A stretch of 64,000 bases of DNA, from NCBI RefSeq assembly GCF_000170895.1, contig NZ_ABCS01000009.1:1-64000 (forward strand), written 5' to 3'. Shown here in pieces: positions 7,995 to 16,839 of this stretch. The notes beneath the pieces are model-generated. The model searched no databases. It saw nothing but the letters and a program-made list of their open reading frames with translations, and was not told the origin of the DNA. This stretch comes from Plesiocystis pacifica SIR-1. GTDB taxonomy: Bacteria > Myxococcota_A > Polyangia > Nannocystales > Nannocystaceae. The position numbers and the translations under genes are program-made. Position 1 is the first letter of the stretch; every line of letters begins with the position of its first letter.

Positions 7995-8855
7995 ATGACC
8001 GAGCACGACCCCGACTTTCGCCCCCTGCCGATGCCCACGCCCGAGAGCTTCCGCTACGAAGAGCGGGACCGCGTCGGCATCATCACCCTCGACCGCCCCG
8101 ACCGCTACAACGCGCTGACCTTCCAGGTCTACCGCGAGCTGACCGACTTTTTCACGGTCATCGATCGCCGCAGCCTCGACCCCGAGGGGGCGCGGGCGCT
8201 GGTGCTCCAGGGCGAGGGCAAGGCCTTTTGCTCGGGCGGCGACGTCGAGGACATCATCACGCGCTTGTTCGAGCGCGACCTCGACGGCCTGCTCCGCTTC
8301 ACCCGCATGACCGGCGAGCTCATCCACTCGATGCGCCGGTGCAAGACGCCGATCGTCACCTCGATCAAGAAGGTGGCCGCAGGCGCGGGGGCGGTCATGG
8401 CCCTGGCCAGCGACCTGCGGGTGATGGGCAAAAAGAGCTTCTTCGCGTTCTTGTTCCCGCAGGTCGGGTTGTCGGGCGCGGACATGGGCGCGAGCTGGCT
8501 GCTCCCGCGGGTGGTCGGCATGGGCCACGCGTCGGAGATCCTGCTGCTGGGTGATCGGGTCTACGCCGAGCGCTGCGCCGAGATCGGCCTGGCCAACCGG
8601 GTCATCGACGACTCGCCGGACGCGGGCGGGCCGGCGGCCGTGGACGCGGCCGCCTTCGAGCTGGCCAAGGCCATCGCCCAAAAGCCGCACTTCGCCACGC
8701 GCATGACCAAGACCATGCTGCAGCAGGAGATGGACATGGGCTTCACCGACGCCATCGAGGCCGAGGCGCAGGCCCAGGCGATCTGCATGCAGTACCCCGA
8801 CTTCCGCGAGGCCAACGACGCGTGGCTGGCCAAGCGCGACCCCAACTGGAAGTGA
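7995..8855 (+). CDS. Enoyl-CoA hydratase/isomerase (crotonase) family protein
   Basis: 286 residues from the ATG at 7995. Crotonase landmarks are 'VGIITLDRPDRYNALT' near the start, oxyanion-hole 'GKAFCSGGDVEDI', the second oxyanion segment 'KKVAAGAGAVMALASDLRV', and 'VGLSGADMGASWLLPRVVG' where the catalytic acidic residue of hydratases usually lies. Here that stretch has Asp/Ser rather than the standard Glu pair, so hydratase versus isomerase activity is open. It precedes the acyl-CoA dehydrogenase by 7 bp and the two should act on the same acyl-CoA route; substrate unknown. Confidence 0.85.
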   Translation: MTEHDPDFRPLPMPTPESFRYEERDRVGIITLDRPDRYNALTFQVYRELTDFFTVIDRRSLDPEGARALVLQGEGKAFCSGGDVEDIITRLFERDLDGLLRFTRMTGELIHSMRRCKTPIVTSIKKVAAGAGAVMALASDLRVMGKKSFFAFLFPQVGLSGADMGASWLLPRVVGMGHASEILLLGDRVYAERCAEIGLANRVIDDSPDAGGPAAVDAAAFELAKAIAQKPHFATRMTKTMLQQEMDMGFTDAIEAEAQAQAICMQYPDFREANDAWLAKRDPNWK

Positions 8856-8862
8856 GCGGTCG

Positions 8863-10083
8863 ATGAACGCCAAGCGGCCCGCAGCCTTCACCTCCGCGCG
8901 GATCCTCGACCGGGACCTCGCAACCATCCACGGGATCCACGCCCAGCCTTCTCTGACCCCGCAGTGGCGCGCCCTCGAAGACCGCCTCGAGGCCTTTTGC
9001 GCGGCCTTGCGCGACGACCCCGTCGACGAGTCCGACGAGCACGGCGCGACCCGGACCTACGTCGCGCGCCTGGCCGAGGCCGGGCTGCTGAAGCTCATGG
9101 TCCCCGGGGCCTTCGGGGGCGAGTACGAGGCCGTCTCGGCCACGGCGATCTGCCTGGCGCGGCAGTGGCTGGCGCGAGAGAGCGGGGCCCTCGACACGGC
9201 CTTCGTGATGCAGGGCTTGGGCTCGTTCCCCGTGGTCCTCGCCGGCACGCCCGAGCTCCAGGGGGCGCTCATGCCCAAGGTCGCGACGGGCGAGCACATC
9301 TGCGCCTTCGCGCTGACCGAGCCCGAGGCGGGCTCCGACGTGTCGGGGATGCAGACCGTCGCCGAGGCCGATCCAAACGCGCCCGGCGGGGTGATCCTGC
9401 GCGGGCACAAGACCTTCATCTCCAACGCCGGCGTCGCCACGAGTTACGTGGTGTTCGCCCGCGAGGGCGAGGCGGGCGAGGACGGCAAGCCGCGCTACGG
9501 CGCCTTTTGGGTCAGCGGCTCCGCGGAGGGGCTGTCGGTCGAGGCCATGCAGGTCATCGCCCCGCACCCCATCGGCACCGTGCACTTCGACGGCGTGCGC
9601 GTGCCGGCGGCGCACCGCCTGGGCGAGGTCGGCGAGGGCCTGCGCATCGCCCTGGGCAACCTCGACCAGTTCCGGATGACCGTCGGCGCGGCGGCGCTGG
9701 GTCTGGCCGACCGCGCGATCGCCGAGTCCGTGCGGCACCTGAAGACCCGCGTGCAGTTTGGCCGACCCCTCGCCAAGCAGCAGGGCCTGCGCTTCGCCCT
9801 CGCCGACGTCGCGGCCGATCACGTCGCCGCCCAGCTCATGGTCTACCGGGCCGCCGCCGCCCGAGACCGCGGGGACGCCACGCCCGACCAACCGGCGATG
9901 GCCAAGATGATGGCCACGGAGCACGCCCAGCGGGCCATCGATCGCTGCGTGCAGAACTTCGGCGGGCGCGGCGTGCTCGTCGGCGAGGTGCCTGAGCGCC
10001 TGTACCGCGAGATTCGTGCACTGCGCATCTACGAGGGCACCACCGAAGTTCAGAAGCTGGTGATCGCACGGGCAATGCTCTGA
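8863..10083 (+). CDS. Acyl-CoA dehydrogenase
   Basis: 406 residues, typical for a soluble FAD-dependent acyl-CoA dehydrogenase, which introduces an alpha-beta double bond in an acyl-CoA. Seen in order: N-terminal helical domain, FAD-binding '[19 protein letters not shown]', beta domain, '[19 protein letters not shown]', '[11 protein letters not shown]', and '[15 protein letters not shown]', whose Glu occupies the usual catalytic-base position of short-chain and glutaryl-type enzymes. The operon with an enoyl-CoA hydratase gives two successive beta-oxidation-like steps; electrons would go to ETF, which is not encoded here. A 10-bp-stem hairpin follows the gene. Confidence 0.92.
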   Translation: MNAKRPAAFTSARILDRDLATIHGIHAQPSLTPQWRALEDRLEAFCAALRDDPVDESDEHGATRTYVARLAEAGLLKLMVPGAFGGEYEAVSATAICLARQWLARESGALDTAFVMQGLGSFPVVLAGTPELQGALMPKVATGEHICAFALTEPEAGSDVSGMQTVAEADPNAPGGVILRGHKTFISNAGVATSYVVFAREGEAGEDGKPRYGAFWVSGSAEGLSVEAMQVIAPHPIGTVHFDGVRVPAAHRLGEVGEGLRIALGNLDQFRMTVGAAALGLADRAIAESVRHLKTRVQFGRPLAKQQGLRFALADVAADHVAAQLMVYRAAAARDRGDATPDQPAMAKMMATEHAQRAIDRCVQNFGGRGVLVGEVPERLYREIRALRIYEGTTEVQKLVIARAML

Positions 10084-10104
10084 TCCTTGGGGCAGCCAAC
10101 CCGC

Positions 10105-10136
10105 GGACTTTTCGCGTCGAGGGGCTCGAAAAGTCC
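10105..10136 (+). terminator. Hairpin after the acyl-CoA dehydrogenase gene
   Basis: GGACTTTTCG (10105-10114) and CGAAAAGTCC (10127-10136) form a perfect 10-bp stem around a 12-nt loop, 21 bp after the stop at 10083. No T-tract follows (CAGGAAAAATC), so it may act with Rho or as a 3'-end stabiliser. Confidence 0.55.
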
Positions 10137-10183
10137 CAGGAAAAATCAGAGGTGACCGACCTCCCCTGCTACACTGGGGCGCA

Positions 10184-10516
10184 ATGGTACGCAGTGCCAA
10201 TGGTAAGGGGGCCCAGGCGGCGCTCACCGCTGTGCTCGCCGAGATTCGTGCGCTGGTCAGCGAGGGAGACTCGCTGAGCCTCGTCGCCAAGGCCCTCGAT
10301 TACGCCGAGTACATGCCGCTGCTGATCGCCGATCCCAACGATCGGACCGACGACTTTCGCGCGTTGGTGGAGGAGCTGGTCGCCGCGCACTCCGGCTTCG
10401 CCGACGCCCTGCGCGAGCTCGAGAGCCCGACGAACCAGGCCCCGCCGCCCGTGAGCGCGGGCATGCTCGACAGCCTCGGCCCGGGCGAGTCGGGCGAGTT
10501 CGGCATGCTGGCCTAG
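10184..10516 (+). CDS. Unknown 110-residue protein
   Basis: Starts at an ATG 48 bp after the hairpin. The protein looks like one alpha-helical acidic domain ('LTAVLAEIRALVSEGDSL', 'FRALVEELVAAHSGFADAL') followed by a Pro/Gly/Ser tail. No signal peptide, no membrane segment and no recognised family. It ends 10 bp before the stop of the convergent protease gene, so there is no room for a terminator between them. Confidence 0.5.
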   Translation: MVRSANGKGAQAALTAVLAEIRALVSEGDSLSLVAKALDYAEYMPLLIADPNDRTDDFRALVEELVAAHSGFADALRELESPTNQAPPPVSAGMLDSLGPGESGEFGMLA

Positions 10517-10526
10517 CCCGCAGCGA

Positions 10527-11402
10527 CTACTTGCTCAGGTCGACGTAGCGGTCGTGGGGCCAGGCGAGCTTGCGCTTGCTTCGCTTGCCCTTGTGGACCA
10601 CCGCGAGCTCGTGGACGCCGTCCTGCGCCGGGATGACCACGCGCGGACCCGAGCCCACGGACTCGCCGTCGAGGAACACGGGGTCCTTGCCCTTGGTGTC
10701 GATGACCCAGCACTCGCAGTGCAGGCCGAGCTTGGGCAGGTACTCGAGGGCCATGTCGACGCGGATGCCGAAGTTGACGTTGTTGGCCCCGTTGATGCCC
10801 GCGGTCACGACCCCGACGACCCTGCCCTCGCGGGTGAACATCGGCCCGCCGGAGTTGCCCGGGTTCAGGGGCACGTTGGTCTGGAACAGCGAGCGGCGCT
10901 TCCCGGCGGGGTAGACGTTGGACACCATGCCGGTGTTGTAGGTCCACACCCCGCCGAGGCCGTGGCCGACCGAGCCGATCCAGGAACCCACCTCGACGGG
11001 CGCGGCCTCGAGGCGCATGGCGGGGGTCCGGACGGCGTCGATCTTGATCAGCGCCAGGTCGATGTCGTCCTTGGCCCGCTCCATGACCCGGCCGCGGTAG
11101 CGCTGGCCGTCGCTGAGCACCACGTCCCACAGGTTCTTGCCGTGGACGACGTGGGCGTTGGTCAGGATCCAGCCGTCGTCGGATACGAAGAAGCCCGAGC
11201 CCAGGGAGTCGCCGTCGGAGATGAACACCACCGAGGGTGAGGCCTTGGCGAACATCTGGCGCTGCCAGGCCTCGATGGCGGCGATGTGTTGGGCGCCGGC
11301 TTCGGCCGAGCCCGGAGCGGGGCTGCTGGCGGGCGCGCCGACGGCCGTCGAGGCGGGGACGAGCAGGGCGGCGGTGAGCAAGGTGGCGGTCGCGAGGCGC
11401 AT
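10527..11402 (-). CDS. Secreted trypsin-like serine protease (HtrA/S1C type, no PDZ)
   Basis: 291 residues with a signal peptide ending near 'STAVGA'. The catalytic triad is complete: His84 in 'ILTNAHVV', Asp115 in 'DDIDLALIKI', Ser184 in 'NPGNSGGPMF', the last being the S1C hallmark. No PDZ domain follows; instead the last ~80 residues form a small beta-rich domain including 'GLHCECWVIDTKGKDPVFLD' with two Cys, similar in feel to PEGA-type repeats. Predicted to act in the periplasm or outside the cell. It begins 21 bp after the stop of the upstream gene on the same strand and the two probably form an operon. Confidence 0.85.
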   Translation of the reverse strand: MRLATATLLTAALLVPASTAVGAPASSPAPGSAEAGAQHIAAIEAWQRQMFAKASPSVVFISDGDSLGSGFFVSDDGWILTNAHVVHGKNLWDVVLSDGQRYRGRVMERAKDDIDLALIKIDAVRTPAMRLEAAPVEVGSWIGSVGHGLGGVWTYNTGMVSNVYPAGKRRSLFQTNVPLNPGNSGGPMFTREGRVVGVVTAGINGANNVNFGIRVDMALEYLPKLGLHCECWVIDTKGKDPVFLDGESVGSGPRVVIPAQDGVHELAVVHKGKRSKRKLAWPHDRYVDLSK

Positions 11403-11423
11403 GGCGGGTCTCCTGGGGTGGGC

Positions 11424-12542
11424 TCAGAACTGGCCCGAGAGCATCAGCCCGCCGCCGTTGCGGCCGGCGACCGGGGCGAACTGGACGCGCGCGCGCATCG
11501 GCTGGGGCTCGCCCTCGTGGGGTCCGTCGAGGGTGTCGTTGTAGTCGGCGACGTAGTTGCGCATGTCGTTCTTGGTCACGCCGCGGCGCAGGGCGACGCC
11601 GCTGATCAGCATCACCGTGCCGACGCCGCCGACGGCCAGGGCCCCGGCGGCGGCGGGCGGGACGGTCACGTCGTAGTCGACGTTGAACACGATGATCGCC
11701 GCGGCGACGGGCAGGCCGATGGCGAGGATCGAGCCGCCGACGATCAGCCCGACCTTGGTCTTGCCGCGGCGGCTGTAGGTGTCGGCGAGGTCGGCGTGGC
11801 CCATGTGCCGCAGGGCCTCCTCGACGCCGATCGGTCGGTCCGCGCTGCCGCGCAGCAGCTCGTCGGTCTCGCGCACGCCGATCTCTCCGGTGTAGGGGTT
11901 GAGGTAGGCGGTCTGGCGGTAGTGGAGGTGGTTGCGCTCGTAGTTCTCGGAGCGCGCCTCCTCGTCGTCCTCGGCCCCGTCGACGACCTCGGACACGGCC
12001 TCGGCCGCCTCGTCGCTCACGCCCCCGGTGCTGCCGCTGCCGGCCCGAGGCCGCAGGGACTCGCCGCGGGTGAGGATGAAGCCGTCGAGGACCTCGCCCT
12101 TGGTGTCGTAGATGCTGACGACCAGGTCGTCCTCGAACAGGCGGGCGATGATGATCGCGTCGGGGACCACCGCGCCCTCGGCCACGGCCGCGACGATCGC
12201 CCCGTCGTCGTCGTCCTGGGCGCCCGTGAGCCAGTCGCTGTCGACGACCGTGCGCGAGTTTTGGCGCAGGCGGGCGCTGAGGGTGCGGGCGACCTCGCCG
12301 AGCTCGTCGGAGACCTCGCCGGCCGCGACGACCATGTACTCCTCGTCCTGGCTGCGCAGGTAGCTGCGGATCGCGGGCGCGTTGAGGGCGGTCCCCCAGC
12401 TCGCGCTCGGCTGCTGCGTGGCCGGGACGGCGATGGCTTCGGAGTCGCCCGCGGGCGCGGCCGCGTGGGCCGGCGAGGCGGCGATGCTCACCGCGAGGGC
12501 GGAGGTCAAGGTGGCGACGACGAGGGAGCGGGGCGTGGTCAT
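11424..12542 (-). CDS. Exported membrane protein of unknown function, upstream of the protease
   Basis: 372 residues. Signal peptide at the N-terminus ('SIAASPAHAAAP'). The next ~120 residues resemble a periplasmic domain sensing or binding ('VVAAGEVSDELGEVARTLSARLRQ'), then an acidic linker, a segment 'YRQTAYLNPYTGEIGVRETDELL', and two hydrophobic segments ('VGLIVGGSILAIGLPVAAAI' and 'AAGALAVGGVGTVMLISGVAL'). The C-terminus reads 'VQFAPVAGRNGGGLMLSGQF', a beta-strand ending in Phe like outer-membrane proteins. No named family recognised. First gene of a likely two-gene unit with the protease. Confidence 0.55.
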   Translation of the reverse strand: MTTPRSLVVATLTSALAVSIAASPAHAAAPAGDSEAIAVPATQQPSASWGTALNAPAIRSYLRSQDEEYMVVAAGEVSDELGEVARTLSARLRQNSRTVVDSDWLTGAQDDDDGAIVAAVAEGAVVPDAIIIARLFEDDLVVSIYDTKGEVLDGFILTRGESLRPRAGSGSTGGVSDEAAEAVSEVVDGAEDDEEARSENYERNHLHYRQTAYLNPYTGEIGVRETDELLRGSADRPIGVEEALRHMGHADLADTYSRRGKTKVGLIVGGSILAIGLPVAAAIIVFNVDYDVTVPPAAAGALAVGGVGTVMLISGVALRRGVTKNDMRNYVADYNDTLDGPHEGEPQPMRARVQFAPVAGRNGGGLMLSGQF

Positions 12543-12674
12543 GGCGGGTTCCGCCGGGGTTGTTCCCGCGGGCTCGCCTCGGTTTCACGCGGACCCAAAA
12601 AACTCTCGGGGAACTTTTCCACGGCTTAGAACGAAACCCGCGTTCGCCTTCGGGAACGCCCAAGTCGAGGACGC

Positions 12675-12965
12675 ATGCCCACCGAGCCCCCCCGCTTCGT
12701 CGACCCCCGCGCGCCCAGCCACGAGTACACCGAGCTCGAGCTGCGCGCGGTCTTTGCCCGCACCCTCGGGCGCTCCAGCGTGTCCGCCGAGGACGACTTC
12801 TTCGACCTCGGCGGAGACGCGCGCCAGGCCAGAGCGCTGACCCGCCGGCTGAGCGCGCGCTACGACCTGAGCTTGCCGCCGACGCTGGTCGCAGAGCTGC
12901 CGACGCCCGCGGGCCTGTGCGGGGCGATCGCGCTGCTCCGAGACGTCAGTCGAGAGCGGTACTAG
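12675..12965 (+). CDS. Carrier-protein-like (phosphopantetheine-binding fold) protein lacking the attachment Ser
   Basis: 96 residues. The carrier fold is evident: 'YTELELRAVFARTLGRSSV' (helix 1), 'SAEDDFFDLGGDARQARAL' (canonical FFxLGGDSLxAxxL), and helix 3-4 'LPTPAGLCGAIALL'. At the 4'-phosphopantetheine position the usual Ser is Ala49 (codon GCG), followed by Arg, so the protein should not be primed by a phosphopantetheinyl transferase. It may be an inactive or structural carrier domain, or a regulator. No synthetase or PKS gene lies near. The TAG stop overlaps the stop of the convergent sigma factor gene by 4 bp (12962-12965). Confidence 0.7.
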   Translation: MPTEPPRFVDPRAPSHEYTELELRAVFARTLGRSSVSAEDDFFDLGGDARQARALTRRLSARYDLSLPPTLVAELPTPAGLCGAIALLRDVSRERY

Positions 12966-13606
12966 CGGTCGAACTCGGCGTGCAGGGCCTCGGCCCAGCG
13001 CTCGAAGCCCCGCAGCGAGTGCTCGAGCTCGGCCTGGCTGTGGCTGAGCGCCTCGAGCTCGCGGGCGAGCTGCTGGCGACCCCGGGCCATGCGCGTGCGG
13101 ATCGTCGGGCTGGGCCGGTCGAGGATCGCCGCGATCTCGGCCACGCGCATGTTCTCCCAGTAGTAGAGCTCGAGCATCAGCTGGGTATCGACGGGCAGGC
13201 GCTGGAGGGCGAGGAGCAGCAGCTGGCGCTCGCGCCGGGCGGCCAGCACGGAGCCCGAGCTGGGCAAGCTGGCGGCGATCGACACGCTCGCCGGGTCGAA
13301 GCGCGCGCGGTCCCGGGCGTGGTTGCGCAGGTGCTTGAGCAGCTTGTTGCGGGCGATGGCGAACAACAGGGTGCGGAAGCTGGCGTCGCCGCGGAAGCGC
13401 TCGAAGCCCTCGACGCAGCCGAGGAAGGTCGCCTGGATCAGGTCGTCGCAGTCCGGGCCGAGGCGGTTGGTGAAGAAGCGGGCGACGCTCTTGTAGTGCC
13501 GGGCGAACAGGCTCGCGCCAGCGTCCACGTCACCGGCGCGCCAGGCCTCGAGCAGGGCCTTGTCGGGGCACGGGGACGCAGCGGGGGCGTTGGCGGGGGT
13601 GGCCAT
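12962..13606 (-). CDS. ECF-like RNA polymerase sigma factor (sigma 2)
   Basis: 214 residues from the ATG at 13606. Region 2: 'LFARHYKSVARFFTNRLG', 'DCDDLIQATFLGCV', 'FRTLLFAIARNKLLKHLRN'. Region 4: 'MRVAEIAAILDRPSPTIRTR'. After region 4 comes an extra tail of ~35 residues ending 'SLRGFERWAEALHAEFDR', related to the tails of sigma 3 and sigma 4. It lies 65 bp downstream of, and on the same strand as, the kinase gene 13672-16740, an order that suggests one transcript and phosphorylation control; this is inference. A motif GTGTTTGTCCG (plus-strand reading) sits 24-34 bp upstream of the start and recurs upstream of the kinase. Confidence 0.9.
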   Translation of the reverse strand: MATPANAPAASPCPDKALLEAWRAGDVDAGASLFARHYKSVARFFTNRLGPDCDDLIQATFLGCVEGFERFRGDASFRTLLFAIARNKLLKHLRNHARDRARFDPASVSIAASLPSSGSVLAARRERQLLLLALQRLPVDTQLMLELYYWENMRVAEIAAILDRPSPTIRTRMARGRQQLARELEALSHSQAELEHSLRGFERWAEALHAEFDR

Positions 13607-13629
13607 CGACGGGCAAGTGCGCGGCGTCG

Positions 13630-13640
13630 GTGTTTGTCCG
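13630..13640 (-). promoter_or_regulatory. Shared 11-bp motif upstream of sigma 2
   Basis: Plus-strand reading GTGTTTGTCCG; minus-strand CGGACAAACAC, lying 24-34 bp before the sigma 2 start. The identical 11 bp occur at 16810-16820 upstream of the kinase on the same strand. Could be a regulator or alternative sigma binding site; two copies only, so weak. Confidence 0.3.
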
Positions 13641-13671
13641 TTGGTCCGTCCGAATTTTGACGTGCTTGGTC

Positions 13672-16600
13672 TCACAAGCCGAGGGACGCGCGCTCGGCCG
13701 CCTGGACGCCCAGCTGGTCGAGCCAGGGGTCGAAGTCCGCGCGCGAGGGCAAGGCGGCGAGGGTGGCCTGGAGGGCCTGGAGATCGTCGGGGGCGCTCGC
13801 GCCTGCGCGGCGCAGCTGCACGAGGGGGCGGAGCACGAGCCAGCGCAGCTTGCCCTCGCCCATGTGCGCGCTCGGATCGGCGGGTGGGGTAGCGAAGGCC
13901 TCGATGAGCGCGCGCTCGGCCGCCTCGAGGACCTCGGCCGCGGCATCGAGCTCGCCGGTGCGCAGCTCGAGCTCGGCGAGGATCATGCGCGCGTTGAACA
14001 CGTCTCGGGCCCGGGCGCCCGGGTGCGCGGCGAGGGCCTCGACCTCCCCGCGCACGAGCTCGCCGGGGAGCTGGGCGTTGGCCGCGGCGAGGCGCTGATC
14101 GAGGATCAAGCTGCGCATGGACACGGCGCGGGCGTCCGCGGGGTCCTCCGCCTCGAACTGGCGGATCGCGTCCTCGGCCGCGGCGATGGCTGCCCGAGGG
14201 TCGCCCGCGAGGACCTCCGCGTGGGCCTCGATCTGCCGCGCGATCGCGCCTCGTCCGGAGCGGGCGAGGAGCCGGGCGGCGTCTCGCGCCGTGGCCGGAT
14301 CGCGCTCTTGGAGCCCGCGGTCGGCGAGCATGAGCAGCTCCATCTCGAGGCCGACGGCGCCGCTGTTGGGGTCGGCGACCCAGGCTCCGAGGGCCTCGGT
14401 GAGCAGGGCGTTGGCGCGGGCGCGGTCTTTTGGCGTGTCGCCGAGGCGGCGCAGGGCGAGGCCCAGGTTGTGGCGCTCGCGGGTGGTCTTGGGGTGCTGG
14501 GGCCCAAACTGGGCGCTGGCCAGCTCGAGCGCGCGCGCGTGCATGGCGAGGGCCTCGGCGCGGCGGTCGGGGCCGATCCGCTCGAGCACCAGGCCCAGGC
14601 CCGAGGCGTAGGCCGGGCGCGGGTCGACGTCCAGGGCCTCGCGATAGCCAGCCTCGGCGAGCTCGAGGTCGTCGGCGTGCTCGGCCACCCGCGCCTCCAC
14701 CAGACGCAGCCGCGCGCGGTGGCGGGCGTCGAGGGTGCCGGCTTTCTCGAAGGCGATCTGGGCCCGGCGCAGCTGGGCCTGGGCGGTCTCGAGGTCGGGC
14801 TCGGCGGGCTCGGGGTGCTCGGGGTGCTCGCCGCCGGGCACCGCGGTCTCGCTCTCGTAGACCTCGAACTGCGCGCGCTCGACCCAGAGGATCGCCACCA
14901 GGGCGTCGAGGTCTGCCCGGTCGGCGGCGTCGATGGCTGCGTCGTATTGGGCCTCGGCGTCCGGCAGCGCCAGGCGGTCGGCGAGCTTGGCCCGCTCGGC
15001 GAAGGCCTCGGCGATGACCGGGGCGTACTCGGTGGCCTCGGCCGCCCGCGCGCTGGCGCTGGCGAGCTCGTAGGCGGGGCGGTAGTTGCCCAGGCGCCGC
15101 TGGATCCGGGCGCGGTCGAGCTGCTGCTCGACGGCGACGACGGCCGCGACCTGGCCCTCGGGGGGCTTGGGCGGGGCGTGGGGGTCCGCGCAGCTGTGTG
15201 GGTCGGGGAGGATGTTGGGGTCGCCGACGGCCGCGGTCAGGCGCCGCGCTTTCTTGTCTTGCTCGAGGGCCTCGATCAACACGCCGACCTGCCTGCGCTG
15301 GCGAGCCAGGCAGGTCTCGCGCGCGGCGAGCAGCTGGCTCTCGACGCCCTGGTCCTTGCGATCGAGGCACAGCTGCGCCCCCTCGGCGGTCCAGGCCTCG
15401 CGCCACTGGCCCAGCCGCGCGGACAACCTGGTCCAGCTGTCCGCGCTGTGGGCCCGCTCGGAGTCGGCGTAGCGCGCCTCGAGCCCGCGCAGCGCCTCGT
15501 CGCCCGCGACGTCGTGGGCGAGCTTGCCGGCCGCTCGCTCGCAGCGCGCGAGCTCGTCGCCCGGGCGGCTGGCGAACACGCCGATCGCCACGCTGGCCGC
15601 GAGCCCAGCGGCCAAGACCGCGGCCAGGCCGACCCGGCGGCGGCGCACGCTGGCGCGCTCGAGGGCGTCGAGGAGCGCGTCCATGGTCGGCCAGCGCGCC
15701 TCGGCGTCCCGGGCCAGGCCGCGCCGGAGGGCCCGCCAGATCCCGTGGGGGATGCTCGCGCCGGCGCGAGGCGGGCGGACCGAGTCGCGCTCGAGGGCGG
15801 CGAGGCGGGCCGCGACCGCGCGCCGGGGAAAGGGCGCGGCGCCGTAGAGGGCCTCGTAGGCGACCACGCAAAACGCGAACTGATCGGCGCGCGCGTCGAT
15901 GGCTTCGCCGCGCAGCTGCTCGAGGGGCATGTAGGGCACGGTGCCCGCGAGCCGGCCCGGCTCGGACAGGCCCTCGGCCTTCACCGGGAGCGCCGCGTCT
16001 GCGTTCGCGCTCGTTTGGGTCGCGCTGGCGCGGGCCAGGCCAAAGTCGGCGACCCGAGGGCGCCCGTCCTGCCCGAGCAGCACGTTGTCCGGCTTGAAGT
16101 CGCGGTGGACCAGGCCCTGGGCGTGGGCGGCCGCGAGGCCCCGACCGGCGGCGATCAGGCAGTCCAGGCGGGCGCGCCACGAGGGGCTCGGGTCGGCCTT
16201 CAGCCACCGCCCCAGGGTCTGGCCCGCGACGTACTCCATGGCCAGGTAGGTCCGCCCCTCGTGCTCGCCGACCTCGTAGATCTGCACCACGTTGGGGTGG
16301 GAGAAGCGGGCGAGGGCCTGGGCCTCGGCGAGCAGGCGCTCGCGCTCGCGGGCGTCCTCCGAGCCGAGCACGCGCTTGACGGCCACGGCCCGGTCGAGCT
16401 CGGGGTCGGTGCACAGGTAGACCTCACCCATGCCGCCGGCGCCCAGGCGGCGCTCGACTCGGAAGCGGTCGATGCTCAGGGGGCGCCCGCGCCCGAACAG
16501 GGCCTGGCTCACGCTCGCGAAGATCCGCCGGTGCTCGAAGGCCTCCGCCTCGTCTTCGGCCGCGTCGCGCATGACCGCCTCGAAGGTCGCCAGGTTCGCA

Positions 16601-16740
16601 GCCCGAGCTCCCGAGCGCTCCGTCGAGGCCCCCGAGCGCTCGGTCTGGGCGCCCTGGCTCGAAGGCGGGGAGGAGACTCCGCTCGGGTGGTGTTCGCGCG
16701 TGGCCATCAGGGGGCCCGAGAGGTCGGGGCAGGGGGACAT
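13672..16740 (-). CDS. Transmembrane Ser/Thr protein kinase with TPR-like region, paired with sigma 2
   Basis: 1022 residues from the ATG at 16740; a GTG at 16773 and an ATG at 16707 are alternative starts. A ~90-residue N-terminal extension precedes the kinase domain: 'RRLGAGGMGEVYLC', Lys122 in 'VAVKRVL', catalytic Asp214 in 'HRDFKPDN', Asp232 of DFG. The APE motif of the activation segment is altered to Pro-Leu-Glu (272-274, 'YMPLEQL'); the Glu that pairs with the conserved Arg is kept. A single membrane segment ('VGLAAVLAAGLAASVAIGVF') separates it from a long helical repeat region with TPR-like units. Sigma 2 follows after 65 bp. Confidence 0.9.
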   Translation of the reverse strand: MSPCPDLSGPLMATREHHPSGVSSPPSSQGAQTERSGASTERSGARAANLATFEAVMRDAAEDEAEAFEHRRIFASVSQALFGRGRPLSIDRFRVERRLGAGGMGEVYLCTDPELDRAVAVKRVLGSEDARERERLLAEAQALARFSHPNVVQIYEVGEHEGRTYLAMEYVAGQTLGRWLKADPSPSWRARLDCLIAAGRGLAAAHAQGLVHRDFKPDNVLLGQDGRPRVADFGLARASATQTSANADAALPVKAEGLSEPGRLAGTVPYMPLEQLRGEAIDARADQFAFCVVAYEALYGAAPFPRRAVAARLAALERDSVRPPRAGASIPHGIWRALRRGLARDAEARWPTMDALLDALERASVRRRRVGLAAVLAAGLAASVAIGVFASRPGDELARCERAAGKLAHDVAGDEALRGLEARYADSERAHSADSWTRLSARLGQWREAWTAEGAQLCLDRKDQGVESQLLAARETCLARQRRQVGVLIEALEQDKKARRLTAAVGDPNILPDPHSCADPHAPPKPPEGQVAAVVAVEQQLDRARIQRRLGNYRPAYELASASARAAEATEYAPVIAEAFAERAKLADRLALPDAEAQYDAAIDAADRADLDALVAILWVERAQFEVYESETAVPGGEHPEHPEPAEPDLETAQAQLRRAQIAFEKAGTLDARHRARLRLVEARVAEHADDLELAEAGYREALDVDPRPAYASGLGLVLERIGPDRRAEALAMHARALELASAQFGPQHPKTTRERHNLGLALRRLGDTPKDRARANALLTEALGAWVADPNSGAVGLEMELLMLADRGLQERDPATARDAARLLARSGRGAIARQIEAHAEVLAGDPRAAIAAAEDAIRQFEAEDPADARAVSMRSLILDQRLAAANAQLPGELVRGEVEALAAHPGARARDVFNARMILAELELRTGELDAAAEVLEAAERALIEAFATPPADPSAHMGEGKLRWLVLRPLVQLRRAGASAPDDLQALQATLAALPSRADFDPWLDQLGVQAAERASLGL

Positions 16741-16809
16741 CTTCGCCGAGCTCGCGCCTCGTGAACAGCTCACGATTTGGGGCGCTCAGGGGCCAGGTGC
16801 AGCTGCGCC

Positions 16810-16832
16810 GTGTTTGTCCGAGTTCGACGGAC
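16810..16832 (-). promoter_or_regulatory. Shared motif and palindrome upstream of the kinase
   Basis: GTGTTTGTCCG at 16810-16820 is identical to 13630-13640. It overlaps the palindrome TGTCCG-N7-CGGACA (about 16814-16832), 70-90 bp upstream of the kinase start and next to a T-run. A dimeric regulator site or, on the plus strand, a weak terminator-like hairpin are both possible. Confidence 0.35.
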
Positions 16833-16839
16833 ATTTTTT

